Shown: positions 35,801 through 46,600 of the stretch, one piece after another | Position numbering within the stretch: the first letter of the stretch is position 1 | Layout of the letters: each line of letters starts with the position of its first letter | Assembly (NCBI RefSeq): GCF_026230105.1 | Contig: NC_079484.1 | Coordinates: 4,727,805-4,791,804, forward strand | Reading direction: 5' to 3' | Source: Diorhabda sublineata | Taxonomy: Eukaryota; Arthropoda; Insecta; Coleoptera; Chrysomelidae | DNA: 64,000 bases | Translations under genes and position numbers: made by a program | Notes under the pieces: generated by a model | The model's database searches: none | What the model saw: only the letters and a program-made list of their open reading frames with translations | What the model was told of the DNA's origin: nothing

Positions 35801-35960
35801 GATTCAAAATATTTTTGAGTGTATAAACCCATTTTAACGTGAAAATTTTGAGGTTAGGAACAAATACCTGGAATACTTTTTTGTAAAGAATTTTGTGCTC
35901 TACATTTTTTATATGTTAGTTTTTTTCGAATATCTCCTAGTTTTCGAGTTATTCGCGCGA
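32850..35960. repeat. ~155-bp satellite array, about 20 copies, tetrameric higher-order
   Basis: The block TTTTGAGGTTAGGAACAAAT recurs about every 155 bases (33520, 33674, 33830 and on). Copies left of about 33360 are more diverged. A four-monomer unit repeats at 622 bases: identical 84-codon frames start at 33719 and 34341. Variants (TTATTCGCG versus GTGTTCGCG, TTTCAAGG versus TTTTAACG) mark monomer types. The array ends abruptly at GTTATTCGCGCGAGACG, where a transposase fragment begins. Confidence 0.95.
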
Positions 35961-35999
35961 GACGTATTCAGTATCCCAAAACCTCCCAAAATCGCCACT

Positions 36000-36480
36000 G
36001 AATAGCTTCGTGAAAAATATTTTTAACGTCACGAGATTTAAATATTTCAATTACTTCTGCAACATATTGTTTTACATCTGCTTAGATCAACTCAATGGGA
36101 TTGGGTTCACAATGGTAGGGCGGTGATCGTAAAATGGTTTTATTCTCTTTTTTGGTGACTTTTCAATAATTTTCGAGCTATACTTATTTTTATGTTCTTT
36201 GACAATTTCTAAAAGCTTTGCCTTAACCATCATTTCATTAAAATCGAGATTTTTAGAAGTAAGACATTCTTAAATACCTGTAAAGCATCTGGCAGGTAAC
36301 CGTCTTCACTATCGATGTGAATGTGAATTATTAGTCTCTGTCCTTTTTTAAAAACTGAAGTCTCCCTATAAAACCAAACATGAAATGTGCTATTAAATAA
36401 TATCTCTTGAATTGTAATGAATATGGAATTATCTAAGTAAACACAATAAAAAATAATAGTAAAAAAATCCTTTAGAAACA
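36000..36480 (-). pseudogene. Tc1/IS630-like DDE transposase fragment
   Basis: The minus strand reads VFKKGQRLIIHIHIDSEDGY and LPDALQVFKN, then MVKAKLLEIVKEHKNKYSSK, then PPYHCEPNPIEL in another frame, then ADVKQYVAEVIE and RDVKNIFHEAIQ. The order matches a common insect DDE protein (KGxRLIIVHIGSEDGF, AELLEIVKxHK, LPPYHCELNPIELIWADVK). Glu of NPIEL would be the last catalytic residue. Frame changes and the lost central Asp block show decay. It abuts the 155-bp array. Confidence 0.7.
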
Positions 36481-39400
36481 AGCTTTTATTTGAAAGAAAT
36501 TATTAATATTAGGGTAAATTATGTAAAAATTAAACAAAAAACGCGAATCCAGAACTAACTTTTGATTGTCACTTCAAGTTTCGATATCTCGAAAATGAAG
36601 CGAGATCGAAAAATTTTATTTTTTATTTTCTATTTATTTTGCCCCCTATTAAACTAAATTCTTGGTCAAATCGTCCCCTCTCTTTTTATTCTTTTATTTT
36701 GTTTTTCCAAATATCTTTTTTTTATGGTACTCACAGTAGTAAAAATTACAAAGCCTTAAATATGTAATTATTAGAAACTTAACACATACAATGATAGTCA
36801 CGATTACACACATCTGATACTATTATTATAAAATTAATTCCACGTTTAGTTATATAACGTTAAACATTTCCGAACTAACAATCGAATTGTCAGTTCATAT
36901 AAATAAACAGATTGTTAATAATTACAAAACATTGACAGGAAGTCGAATTGCGTGCCAACATATTTTACGAAATTTATTTTACTTTTTTAATAATGTGGTG
37001 CCAACAAAAATAGTCAAATTCTTCGAATTACCAGTGACTGAATTAATTCGAAATTATACCACGCAATCTCTATGTTACATAATAAATTTGTACGCATAAG
37101 AATCGATTCCGAATTAGTTGATAACTAATTCAGGATAAATAAAATACTTTAAAATTATATTATTATAGTTGGAACTAATAGTCCAGTGAACTACTGTAAA
37201 AATATGGTATCATCTCAGAAATCAAGACGAATGGATTTGCGTGAAATTCTATTTACCCTTTTTTTCAAAATTTACCCTTTGCCAATGTGTGCAAATTATT
37301 TTAAGGAGTGAAATCTACCCCTTATTGTCAAAATTCAGCAAAATAGAAATTAAAGCAATCAGAAAATTGAAAAAAAACATGTGTAGGATTAAAATAAAGA
37401 TCGCAGGAAGTTTTAGGATACTATTTATGTTTTACAACCCTTAATCAATCTTTCCACACCATATATACAAGTATATGTAGAAAGTTTCCTTTCACCAAAG
37501 CAGATGTTGCTTTTTATCAGTACCATACTGTTTTTTTTTTCATCAAGTGTGTATACACACACAGCGCTATAATTCAAAATTTATCTGCTCCGAAATTAAA
37601 AATGTTTTAGTTTGTTTTAGAACTATATTAATTTTTAAGCTAGGTAGTCGATTAAAAACCTTTTTGTAGGAAAGTTTATAATTTATTAGGCCTAAAACGT
37701 TTGGGATACATTGAACCCTTTACTTTTAAAAGGGAAAAGTTCAAAGGGTTCCAAAAGGGAACCAGTCACACGCTACTGTGAATTTATCGGTTAATTCTGA
37801 ACAAATTTTTATTATTCTCTAGCAAGTTTTTTTGAATAAAAGACGATTTTTTTGAAAAATGCTTTCTCCAATTTAACCATAAATTCAACATCAAGCTTTC
37901 TAAACCATTCAAAATTCTTGATCCTATTATTTTATATTCAATTAAAGTTATTTGAATTTTCATAACATTTATAAAAATTTATTTCAATTAGGGTGACAAT
38001 ATCAAGGGTAGAAATAACGTTTTTTCCATGAAATAAAGGGATTTTCTGTTATTTTTGTCATAACTCTTTTATTTTATGTATAGTCTTATAAAGTCTAATT
38101 TGAACTTTTTTCTAAAGTTTTTTTATAAAAGTTTCAATACATTTTTTTCGTGACATTCACAATTTTCAATTTTTCAAAACCTCGATTCACTAAATAAATT
38201 CCACCTTTAATAAATTTGTAGTACGTCTTTTTGGTATTTATTTGAAAGCTACATTTAACATCCTCGCAGTTTTTTCGATAAAATATGAAGTTATTTGCGA
38301 AAAATCTATTAAAAATATGATTTTTTTTTGTAAAAATCAAAATTTCAATTACGCATAAGTCAAAAAGTATTGGTTTTTCGAAAAAATTTATAGAATAATT
38401 TGTGCTGTTTTCTATTGATTTCCACGGGTAGTTTCAACCAAAAATGACCATCCCGTATTTGACCTGGGGTGGGTGGTAAAAACATATCGGCCTAAGGTAG
38501 ACTTTGATTTTTAAGGTATTTACTATCTACTGAAAAATACCTATTTTGAACATTCTTGGATGCTTTTCGAAAAGTGGTCCAAGTTTAGAAACAATACAAT
38601 ACGATACAAGAAATTAAAAGGAATATTTGACAAAGATAGCAATACCGCAACTTTCTTTGTATCTCATTCTAATATTGGAACACGAAATTTAATTGAAAGC
38701 GCTGTCTAGTATTTCTTTGTCTATGGATATACAGATGTTCTTTCTCTATCTATCAGCAGTTTGTGTCCACTTGAACCAGCTCCCATATATCGCTCTCTCT
38801 ATCTTTAATGTTAACCCTGTTGCTTTTCATGCGTCCTGAACTATATCAGCTGTGTTTACAGCAAAAAGTAGTTTTTTTGCTTACTTATAAAGTCATTGAC
38901 ACAAACAAATTTTTTCAAAAATATCTCGGCAACTAAGAAAATCAGATACGTAACGCGTTTTTTTTTATGGTATATTGCACCTCAGGATTATCAACATAAT
39001 TGCGTTGTAGTCAAGGAGGAAATGATGAATTAAAACACCCAGAGGACGCACGGACAATATTCTTTAGACCTTAGACTCGTCCGCTAAAACTTTTTCTCGA
39101 TATTAGTAACTTGGTGATATGTTTCAAGTTGATTTTGAAATTTCTGTTTTTCATCAATAATTTCGTCATACCTTTAACGTTTTTAACGACGAGTAAATCT
39201 TCAATGATAAACATATTCAATTCGAATCCTAATCGAAAATCCAAAATTAAAACTTCTATATATAAAATCGGTTTCATCTCACATAATTAGAGTTAAAAGT
39301 TTTTCAAAATATTTATAAACTGGATTTTCGCGGTCGATGCGGTTAGTGGGTGTTTGTTATTTTATGTACATATGCTCTATACCTTTAACAGATATGAAAC

Positions 39401-39735
39401 ATTGCAGATGTATATATGTATATTACGTCTATGTACTCATGATAGTCTGCGGAAAATATTTTTAGATTTCTTGAAGCTATTCAAAGATACTCGCAAAAAT
39501 AATTAAAAAAAAGCGATTATCAAGAAACTGTGGTCGGAAAATTGTTTTGAATTAAAATATTGATAGGATTTTCTATTTATAAGTTCATCTTGGGTGACGC
39601 TTATTACATAATATTAGGTTTAGTTCATCCTCATACTTCATTATATCTGTCGCAACTATGTTTGTTATTATGGGTTTCTTTAAATATTGTCGCTTTTGAT
39701 ACGATTAATTTATTTTCCCGTCGTACTTTCCTTAG
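36481..39735. other. mtd intron, AT-rich, no gene seen
   Basis: Only short structures stand out, for example the inverse pair AACCCTTT / AAAGGGTT around 37715-37750. No supported coding sequence. Confidence 0.5.
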
Positions 39736-40886
39736 TCAAATAGCTATTCGGTATGTCTTGATGCCGTCACCATCGACAGGACGCAGTCTAATTCCTTTAT
39801 AATCGATAGTGCTTTCGTTTCTAACATCACAATGCAGCCCAGGCATACCTGCTCCAAAACGTTCTCGATTCATGGCAATCGCATTAGTTTTATACAGGTT
39901 TATAGCACATTTTTGCTGCTTCATTCACATCATCAAGTATATCGATAACTTCATCGGAATCTACCAATTGCAAATTGTTAAAATCGTGGGTGATTTGGGT
40001 AAAAAGCTCACGTTTGTACCTATGTCTTACAGTTCAAGCCTTACAGGATAGATGATCATTTTGACGAACGCCTTGGTTGTCTTCCTGTTCAAGCCTTACA
40101 GGATAGATGGTCACTTTGACGAACGCCTTGGTTGTCTTCCTGTTCAAGCCTTACAGGATAGATGGTCACTTTGACGAACGCCTTGGTTGTCTTCCTGTTC
40201 AAGCCTTACAGGATAGATGGTCACTTTGACGAACGCCTTGGTTGTCTTCCTGTTCAAGCCTTACAGGATAGATGGTCACTTTGACGAACGCCTTGGTTGT
40301 CTTCCTGTTCAAGCCTTACAGGATAGATGGTCACTTTGACGAACGCCTTGGTTGTCTTCCTGTTCAAGCCTTACAGGATAGATGGTCACTTTGACGAACG
40401 CCTTGGTTGTCTTCCTGTTCAAGCCTTACAGGATAGATGGTCACTTTGACGAACGCCTTGGTTGTCTTCCTGTTCAAGCCTTACAGGATAGATGGTCACT
40501 TTGACGAACGCCTTGGTTGTCTTCCTGTTCAAGCCTTACAGGATAGATGGTCACTTTGACGAACGCCTTGGTTGTCTTCCTGTTCAAGCCTTACAGGATA
40601 GATGGTCACTTTGACGAACGCCTTGGTTGTCTTCCTGTTCAAGCCTTACAGGATAGATGGTCACTTTGACGAACGTCTTGGTTTACTTTAGCTTTTCCTC
40701 TAACTTCATGGTGTCATTGGAAATATCCTTAATTAAAGGCAAATATCTATGGTCGATACTTGCTTCGTTCACTGCCAAAAGTCTCAATTGGATCAAAGGC
40801 TTTCTGGTAATCAAAAAATCCAAAACAGAAATGGAAGTTATTTCCATGAAGTAACGTGTGAAAATGTTCAGTAATTTACAGTACAA
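39736..40886 (-). pseudogene. Non-LTR reverse transcriptase remnant, split by an internal repeat expansion
   Basis: At 40886-40690 the minus strand carries FCFGFFDYQKAFDPIE, the F.DY.KAFDS block holding the first catalytic Asp. A frameshift follows, then EASIDHRYLPLIKDIS and KTFVKVTIYPVR. At 40030-39860 it reads LQLVDSDEVIDILDDVNEAA, a frameshift, then INLYKTNAIAMN, like the LxxMLDDLNEASKKxGLKIN.KTKVM segment after FADD. Between them a 55-base piece has expanded to twelve copies. The tail (RFGAGMPGLHCDVRNE) I cannot align. Assignment is by motif order only. Confidence 0.5.
40031..40683. repeat. 55-bp minisatellite, about 12 nearly identical copies
   Basis: AAGCCTTACAGGATAGATGG recurs exactly every 55 bases (40091, 40146, 40201 and on). 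Only the first copy (GATGATCATTTTG) and the last (GAACGTCTTGG) differ. 55 is not a multiple of three, so expansion broke the host reading frame. Confidence 0.97.
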
Positions 40887-41079
40887 CTGGGGTCATCTCG
40901 AAAGTATTGAAATAATTTTATGTATTATGACATGAATTTTTCATGAATTAGACGGCTTAAGCTCTATTTGTTTTTTCACAGTTTGTTGTTGTAAGTATTA
41001 GCTTAGGTACAGGTATTAGCAATATTATTTAATACCAAGTAATTTCGGTTTTGTTGTATAAAATAAAACAACAAACAAT

Positions 41080-41720
41080 GAATAGTTTTTAATCAATTAT
41101 ATATTTTCCATTTTCGTCAATGGCCTTTCACCATCTTTCTTTTAGCTTAATGATTCCGCGCTCATGAAATTTCTGGTCCTTTTCAGCAAAAAATTGATAT
41201 AAACCTTTCCGATTTGACAATTATGACCATTTTTCTTTGATTGATCCATCCAGGTTTATTAATTTTTGAAAATAAACATTAGAATTGATCGTTTGATTCC
41301 TTGGAAGCAGCTCAAAAACACAACACCTTTGTAATCTCAACAAACTGACAGCACGAGCTTTTTTTATTGTTTTTCAGCTTTCGATATGGTTTTTACCGGT
41401 TTATCGTGTTTGTCCATGATCGTTTTTGAACCACGTTACTGTACAGGATCCATTCTTCATCACCAGTGATGAATCTTTTGAAGAAAGGTTCGGTTTCATT
41501 TCGTTTAAGGTGCATATCTCAAATGTTGATTCTTTGTGTCAAATAACAAGCTTCTTAACTAGCCCCAAACATTTCTTCGCAACCTCTCGAACAGTTATAC
41601 GACTTCGATTTGGTCATCATCTACTTCAGTAGGCCGATCAGAACGTTGCTCTGACACGTCCTCTCTTTTAAGAAATATCTAAACTATCTTCTTTCGTAAA
41701 AATCGACTATAGTTAATGCG
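41080..41720 (-). pseudogene. Mariner transposase remnant (GDEEWILYSN type)
   Basis: The minus strand contains KRFITGDEEWILYSNVVQKR and SW at about 41460-41400, the block with the first catalytic Asp. It ends KFHERGIIKLKERW then KAIDENGKYI at 41180-41090, the usual C-terminus of this mariner subgroup. The N-terminal side (DRPTEVDDDQIE, LFERLRRNVWG) matches the linker. Stops lie between the blocks. I could not find convincing terminal repeats. Confidence 0.7.
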
Positions 41721-42129
41721 AGCAATTCATTTCAATCTTGAGGACTTCTTTTCGTTCATGGTTCAGGTGTGCTGCTCTGGTATAAATTCTTACTTGAATC
41801 GGTTGATTTTAATTAATAAATAGTTACAACTGGTAATGGTTTTTTATAAATAGTTGAATGTTTTTTTTTCTCGAAGCGTGTTCGTAACACTATATTTTAA
41901 TTCTGTTAATCGTACTTGTTATTTACTTTGGCAACTCGTAAACCAAATTCATTAAACCGTAAGCTGTATTTATAAATTTTTAATAGTCTCATTTTTATAA
42001 TCCAAATAATAAACAAACTTCTTTCGATTAAATTTTATTTCGAACTATATAATTTTTAATTTAGAGCTGTAAGTGAAATGTAATTTTTCATTTAATGTTA
42101 TAATTTCATTTATTGGTGTTTTATTTCAG

Positions 42130-42258
42130 GTTAAAGAAAGGGGCTTCTCCTTGGTGGAGATGGATACGGAATTATGGAGCGAAGAACCAACTCCATCCGC
42201 AAGCCGACACGGAAGTCAAGATGGAGAAATCACCGAATTAACCAAAGAAAGTTGGGAG
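42130..42258 (+). CDS. mtd: mtd/OXR1/NCOA7 homologue, internal exon
   Basis: Acceptor TTATTTCAG|GTT and donor TGGGAG|GTAAGA give 43 codons in phase 0 at both ends. The translation is VKERGFSLVEMDTELWSEEP, then TPSASRHGSQDGEITE, then LTKESWE. It continues GELDEEK of exon 14099 as GELDEEK-VKERGFSLVE. Vertebrate NCOA7/OXR1 have the matching KEQGFVVVE...KSWE order ahead of the TLDc region. Further exons, including TLDc, were not found to the right in this window. Confidence 0.92.
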
Positions 42259-42701
42259 GTAAGATTTCATTTTCGACTAATTCTTCTCTATCATCTTTAT
42301 TATTTCTTCTCTCTTTTCTATTATATCATATGATTACACTGACAGAATAGAATAAAATTGATTCAACTATTTGATGAATGAAAATTGTTTTATTACAGTT
42401 TACACCAACGTTTAACAACCAAAATTCTCTCAACTAGTAAAAGTTGTGTTAGTCAAATATTTGCTGTGTGGGTCACTATCAATTCAAATTTATTCAAATA
42501 GTTTAAATGGTTGGAATACTGGGAAAGGGTGAATTATGTGGTTATACACTAACGAAATTGGTAGACATTCATCCATAAATAATTCCGACTTTGATATTAG
42601 AACAGTTTAAATCGTCAGCGGTTGCTATTTTATTTAAAGTTAATACCAGAAGAAAATACGTGTATCAACTGTGATTGTGACACCACGATGACTTTTCTAT
42701 A

Positions 42702-43574
42702 AGAGGATATTCCCAGAAATATCTGGCCCAACAAAGAAAACACAAATATTTTGGAAATTAAGCGATGTTCAAAAAGTTCGTAACTCTTTTTATAATAAAA
42801 ATCGTCAAGCTCCTCAAAATAGCTATTAAATGTCGATATTACCTCTTCATTCTTGAAAAATCTTTGACCTGCAAGCAATTTTTTTAAGCCTGGGAATAGA
42901 AAATAGTCCGAGGAGGCTAAATCTCGCGAATAAGGTGCATGAGGTAGCAATTCAAACTTTAATTCATTAATTTTGGCCATTGCAATAACGGATGTGTGAG
43001 CTGGTGCATTATTTTGATCAAACAACTTTCTTCTTAGCCAAATGCGGCCGTTTTTGTTTGATTTTTTCGCTCAATAAGTCGCATAATACGCGCCGCTGAT
43101 AGTTTTTCCTTTATCAAGATAGTCAATGAAAATTATCCCACGCGCATCCCAAAAAACCGACGCCATGACCTTTCTTGCAGTTGGAACGGTCTTTGTCTTC
43201 TTTGGAGCGGGTTCTTCCTTTTTCAGTGAAGTGATGGACCCACGTTTTTGGCTTTATTTCTGAGAAACATTGCCCAACACTCGATAGAAACGTCTTCAAG
43301 AAGCTGCTTTTGTTCTATTGTGAGCAAACACCACACCTATTCATGCAGATAGCTTTCTCATGTCCAATTTTTCAGTTAATGTGCGATGTATCGCACTTTT
43401 TGAAATGCCTACTATATCTGCTAGCTCGCACACTTTCAGTCGACGTTTGTGGATGTTCTTCAACATTTTTGGAATCATCACCTCTTTTGGTGGACCACTG
43501 CGATGCTGATCTTCGCAGGTAGTACGGCTACCGCCATCTCTAGGTCAGTCTAGGTACTTCTGGGACTATCCTCG
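42702..43574 (-). mobile_element. Decayed mariner element with TA flanks
   Basis: Ends AGAGGATATTCCCAGAAATA (left) and the inverse of TATTTCTGGG-like TACTTCTGGGACTATCCTCG (right) are flanked by TA. The minus strand reads HKRRLKVCELADIVGISKSA (helix-turn-helix), then EEPAPKKTKTVPTARKVMAS, then VFWDARGIIFIDYLDKGKTI, SGAYYATY, and FDQNNAPAHTS. The DNAPAHT Asp has become Asn. The third Asp remains in LASSDYFLFPGLKKLLAGQR. The stretch with the first catalytic Asp is lost or broken. Confidence 0.85.
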
Positions 43575-43592
43575 TAGTTTTCACTAAACATA

Positions 43593-44590
43593 CGAGGTGT
43601 ATCTGGGTTATTTAAAAAAAAAACGTGTACTGACACAGAAAAAATATTTATTGTACAACAATCTACAACTGTTAAACTAATTTTCTACATAGTTTCCAAA
43701 ATTTCACAGGCATTTGTCATAGCTTGACACAAGTGTTTGTGTCCTTTCTTCATAGAAAGTTGCTGCCTATGTTTCGAACCATGTGGTAACATTCTTTCAG
43801 CTGGACATCATTGTTGAAGTATTAACCACCAAGTAAAAAAGTGGGAAGATATTAAAATCGGTTGGTGTGCAGTCTGGGCTGCAGGAGGATGATCAAACAC
43901 GTTCCTATAGGACTTTTTGGTTACGTTCGCATTTCTTAATGGTCTCGCAGGGAACATGTGTATAGATTGTTTGACCTAGTGGTAATAAATCAATGAGGAA
44001 AATGCCGTTTTCTCCCAGAATAATAGTGCACTCGAATTTTCGATGTGTCAAGATTTGTAAAGGCTTAACTTCCGTTGGAGACGAAGTGTGCCTTCATTCT
44101 ATTCATTGCCGTTTTATTTCTGTCTTTATTATAGTGTGTCAAAAACTGCCCGTCCGTTTTTTTGTGTTGTTTAGTAAGAAGTTTTCGATATTTGCGAATA
44201 ATCCGTAGCAATGTATTTTCTAAAGTTTCTTTTCAATAGCGTGAACCAGCTCATCATTATTCGAAGACGGGCATCCACATCATTCTTCATCTTGCACTTT
44301 ATCATTTACTTCATTGAACTGTATAATCCAATCTTTAATTCACCCATAGAATTTTGTCGTGAACCTCTCAAATTTGCCCGGAAAAATATTTCACTTCATT
44401 TAACTTTCTTCGTGCATTCAAAATAATCTTATTTCACAAGGGGCGGCATTTTCAATTACTCTGACATCTTGTAAAAAGCACCATGAAGGTATCAGCGATC
44501 TGGAAATGGCGTACGTTCCTTTTGTTCAGAAGAACTGCGCGTTGCCACTTAGAGAAATGGGAACGGAACTTATATTGAGGATATACCTCG
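43593..44590 (-). mobile_element. Decayed mariner element adjoining the previous one
   Basis: Inverted ends CGAGGTGTAT and ATATACCTCG are each flanked by TA. The minus strand reads HMFPARPLRNANVTKKSYRN, HPPAAQTAHQPILIFPLF (the YSPDLAPSDFHLF region), YLVVNTSTMMSS, then ENVTTWFET, AATFYEE, TQTLVSSYDKCL and FGNYVEN. This is a mariner C-terminus (VTTWLxxQAAxFYxxGIQKLVxRYDKCLxxGGxYVEK) with many stops. Only 18 bases separate it from the element at 42702-43574. Confidence 0.75.
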
Positions 44591-45309
44591 TATATATATA
44601 AAAAAAAGAACTTGTCTGGAATACAAGAACGATTTAAACAAAAATTCTAACCGCTACTTTATTATACGTGTGATATACATTTCCATAATAATGTTACCGT
44701 CTCCAGACAGCTACTTTCTCGAAAATTCTTATATAAACGCGAAGAATATAGCGAAAGTATTTTTTTTTTTGGTTAATTCCTTCTAATTTCGAGATTGAAA
44801 TCAATTCAAATTAATAATATATGTTGATATTTTGGAAAGCTTAGCAAATGGAAAGAGCGACGTTGATTAACAAGTTGAAATTTTTTACCATTAATGTTCG
44901 AAGTAGCTCAACTGAAAACATGTAGCGACATGTATCACAATCATTTTATTAAAAAAAATTTTCCGCGCAATAGTTTGTCACGTATCAAGTTTTATTTCAT
45001 GTGTTTATTTATCATTTTTTGTGGAATTCCCGAAGAAAAATAACACAATCGAAGAATGTGGAATGTACACCATTTTAAGAATAGAATATTAAACAAATTT
45101 TCCCATAAACAACAATATCATTAATGTTGTAAATCCAAAATGGAAATTTATTAAAAAAACGATTTAAACATTTAGATAGAATTTGTTTGAAATTTTGGTA
45201 AATCCTTTTAACTACATCTTCCTATTTCATTATTCATTTCATAGTTTATACATTGTCTGTATTCGTTTTCTTGAATCTCCATAGATCTTGATATTAATCG
45301 CTTTCCAAT

Positions 45310-45600
45310 TATCCAATTTGAGCACCCAATCGAGCACAATTAGAAGTAATATTATATATCAAGTACCTTCTACTAAATGTGAAGCTGTCTACATAGGGCA
45401 GACATATCAGTATTTAGAAAATAGACTAAAAGGTCATAAATACGATAAAAAAATAGAACTGCATAAACGAACCGTCAAATATCAAAAAAAGATTCAAAAA
45501 TTCTTGGCACGGAATCTAATACACGAAAAAGAGAATTTTTAGAAATGGTTTCAAAACGAAAAATAATAAAAAAGACCTAAATAATTTAAGTAAAATTATT
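45310..45600 (+). pseudogene. Penelope-like element GIY-YIG endonuclease fragment
   Basis: The frame reads NIIYQVPSTKCEAVYIGQTY, then QYLENRLKGHKYDKK, then a decayed tail (HKRTVKYQKKIQ, ARNLIHEKENF). IIYQVP and AVYIGQT are the GIY and YIG strands of the nuclease at the C-terminus of Penelope-like proteins. The IPCxxC cysteine is Ser here. No reverse transcriptase is seen upstream. The copy at 6267 is more decayed. Confidence 0.72.
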
Positions 45601-45879
45601 CGTTATTGTCTTGTATTATTATTATTAAATTTTGAGATAATAATTTTTATTTTATCTCTGATTGATCATTTGATCATTTTTCCTAGATCTTCAAAATGAT
45701 ATGCTTCTTTACTTCATAATCTCTATCTTCAGTTTTTTTAACATATTTTTCATCACGTTTCTTCTTATTGTGATTGAAAATTATGTCAACTTTGTATGCC
45801 ATCATTTGACCTCCGCTGTTTATTCGATTTCCTTCATTCTTTCCCATTACATGCTCTAATTATTTATTGAAGTGTCGTA

Positions 45880-46600
45880 GACTTTTCGGAAACTATGATC
45901 GGGTTCACTGTTCACTCGATCATGATCATGATCACGTTCATTGTTGTTCGGAAACTGATAGATTTGATCGGGTCGTAGTCGCACTCTCTACCCTTATGTG
46001 ACGAGTATGTAAAGTAGCCTTTTTTACACACGAATTGCATACAATATTTTTTCTACTAGCTAAAATTTTATCAAAATACAGAAGTTTAAAGGTAATATAT
46101 TATATATTTATTAATATTTTGAATATTTTATTTAAGATTAGAAGAAATTAACAAAACCATAGATGAATTTGTGTTATTGAATTTTTCAACTTTTGTTTTC
46201 GGCGTGTATAAATGCCACTTAAAAATAATTATCACTCGTACCTGGGACCTCCAGCGTGTGAGATTCGTACTCGAACCACTACACTACAGAGACCTTAATA
46301 ATACGTAATTTTACGCATTACTGCTTAAAGTAAGTTTCTTTACGCACTAGTGTGTAAAGTAAAGTTTTACGCACTCGAAAGTGTGTCCAAATTACGTACT
46401 TTACGTTTGGTAGTAGAAAAAAAAATTTATTCCCTCTTAAATGGTTGTCTACAACTAATTCTCGTGAGAAGCGTCACTGATAGGTTTGCGGTTTTTATAC
46501 TTTAACGCGACGTTCGGAAAATTTGGATCTAAATTTCGTTTTGGGTTTGCAATCAGCTGATAAGTGATGTACCTGAACTGGTGTTATAGATTCCGAAAAC
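45880..46600 (+). repeat. Dispersed repeat, possible MITE, inverted partner of 59185-59725
   Basis: GGAAACTATGATCGGGTT, TGATCACGTTCATTGTTGTT, CGGAAACTGATAGA, GATAGGTTTGCGGTTTTTAT and AATCAGCTGAT recur in inverse orientation at 59185-59725. The ends TTTCGGAAACTAT and ATAGATTCCGAAA are themselves inverse, suggesting terminal repeats. No coding capacity. Confidence 0.6.
46232..46295 (-). pseudogene. tRNA-Val(CAC)-like relic or SINE head
   Basis: The minus strand reads GGTCTCTGTAGTGTAGTGG, then TTCGAGTACGAATCTCACAC, then GCTGGAGGTCCCAGG and TACGAGTG. This follows tRNA-Val: the A box is TAGTGTAGTGG, the anticodon loop has CAC flanked by T and AC, and GGTCCC opens the variable/T arm. The T loop (GGTACGAGT) has a damaged B box and the 3' acceptor strand is missing, so it is not a working tRNA. 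It could be the tRNA-derived head of a SINE. It sits inside the dispersed repeat at 45880-46600. Confidence 0.5.

Noticed and set aside
37710..37790. Hairpin AACCCTTT..AAAGGGTT as a terminator or regulatory RNA
   Set aside because: Short imperfect palindrome in AT-rich intron DNA, with no other support.
40031..40683. CRISPR array
   Set aside because: The 55-base units are directly adjacent with no variable spacers, and the DNA is animal.
41080..44590. Three mariner relics as one composite element
   Set aside because: The two right-hand elements each have their own ends and TA flanks, the left one belongs to a different subgroup, and an mtd exon lies between.
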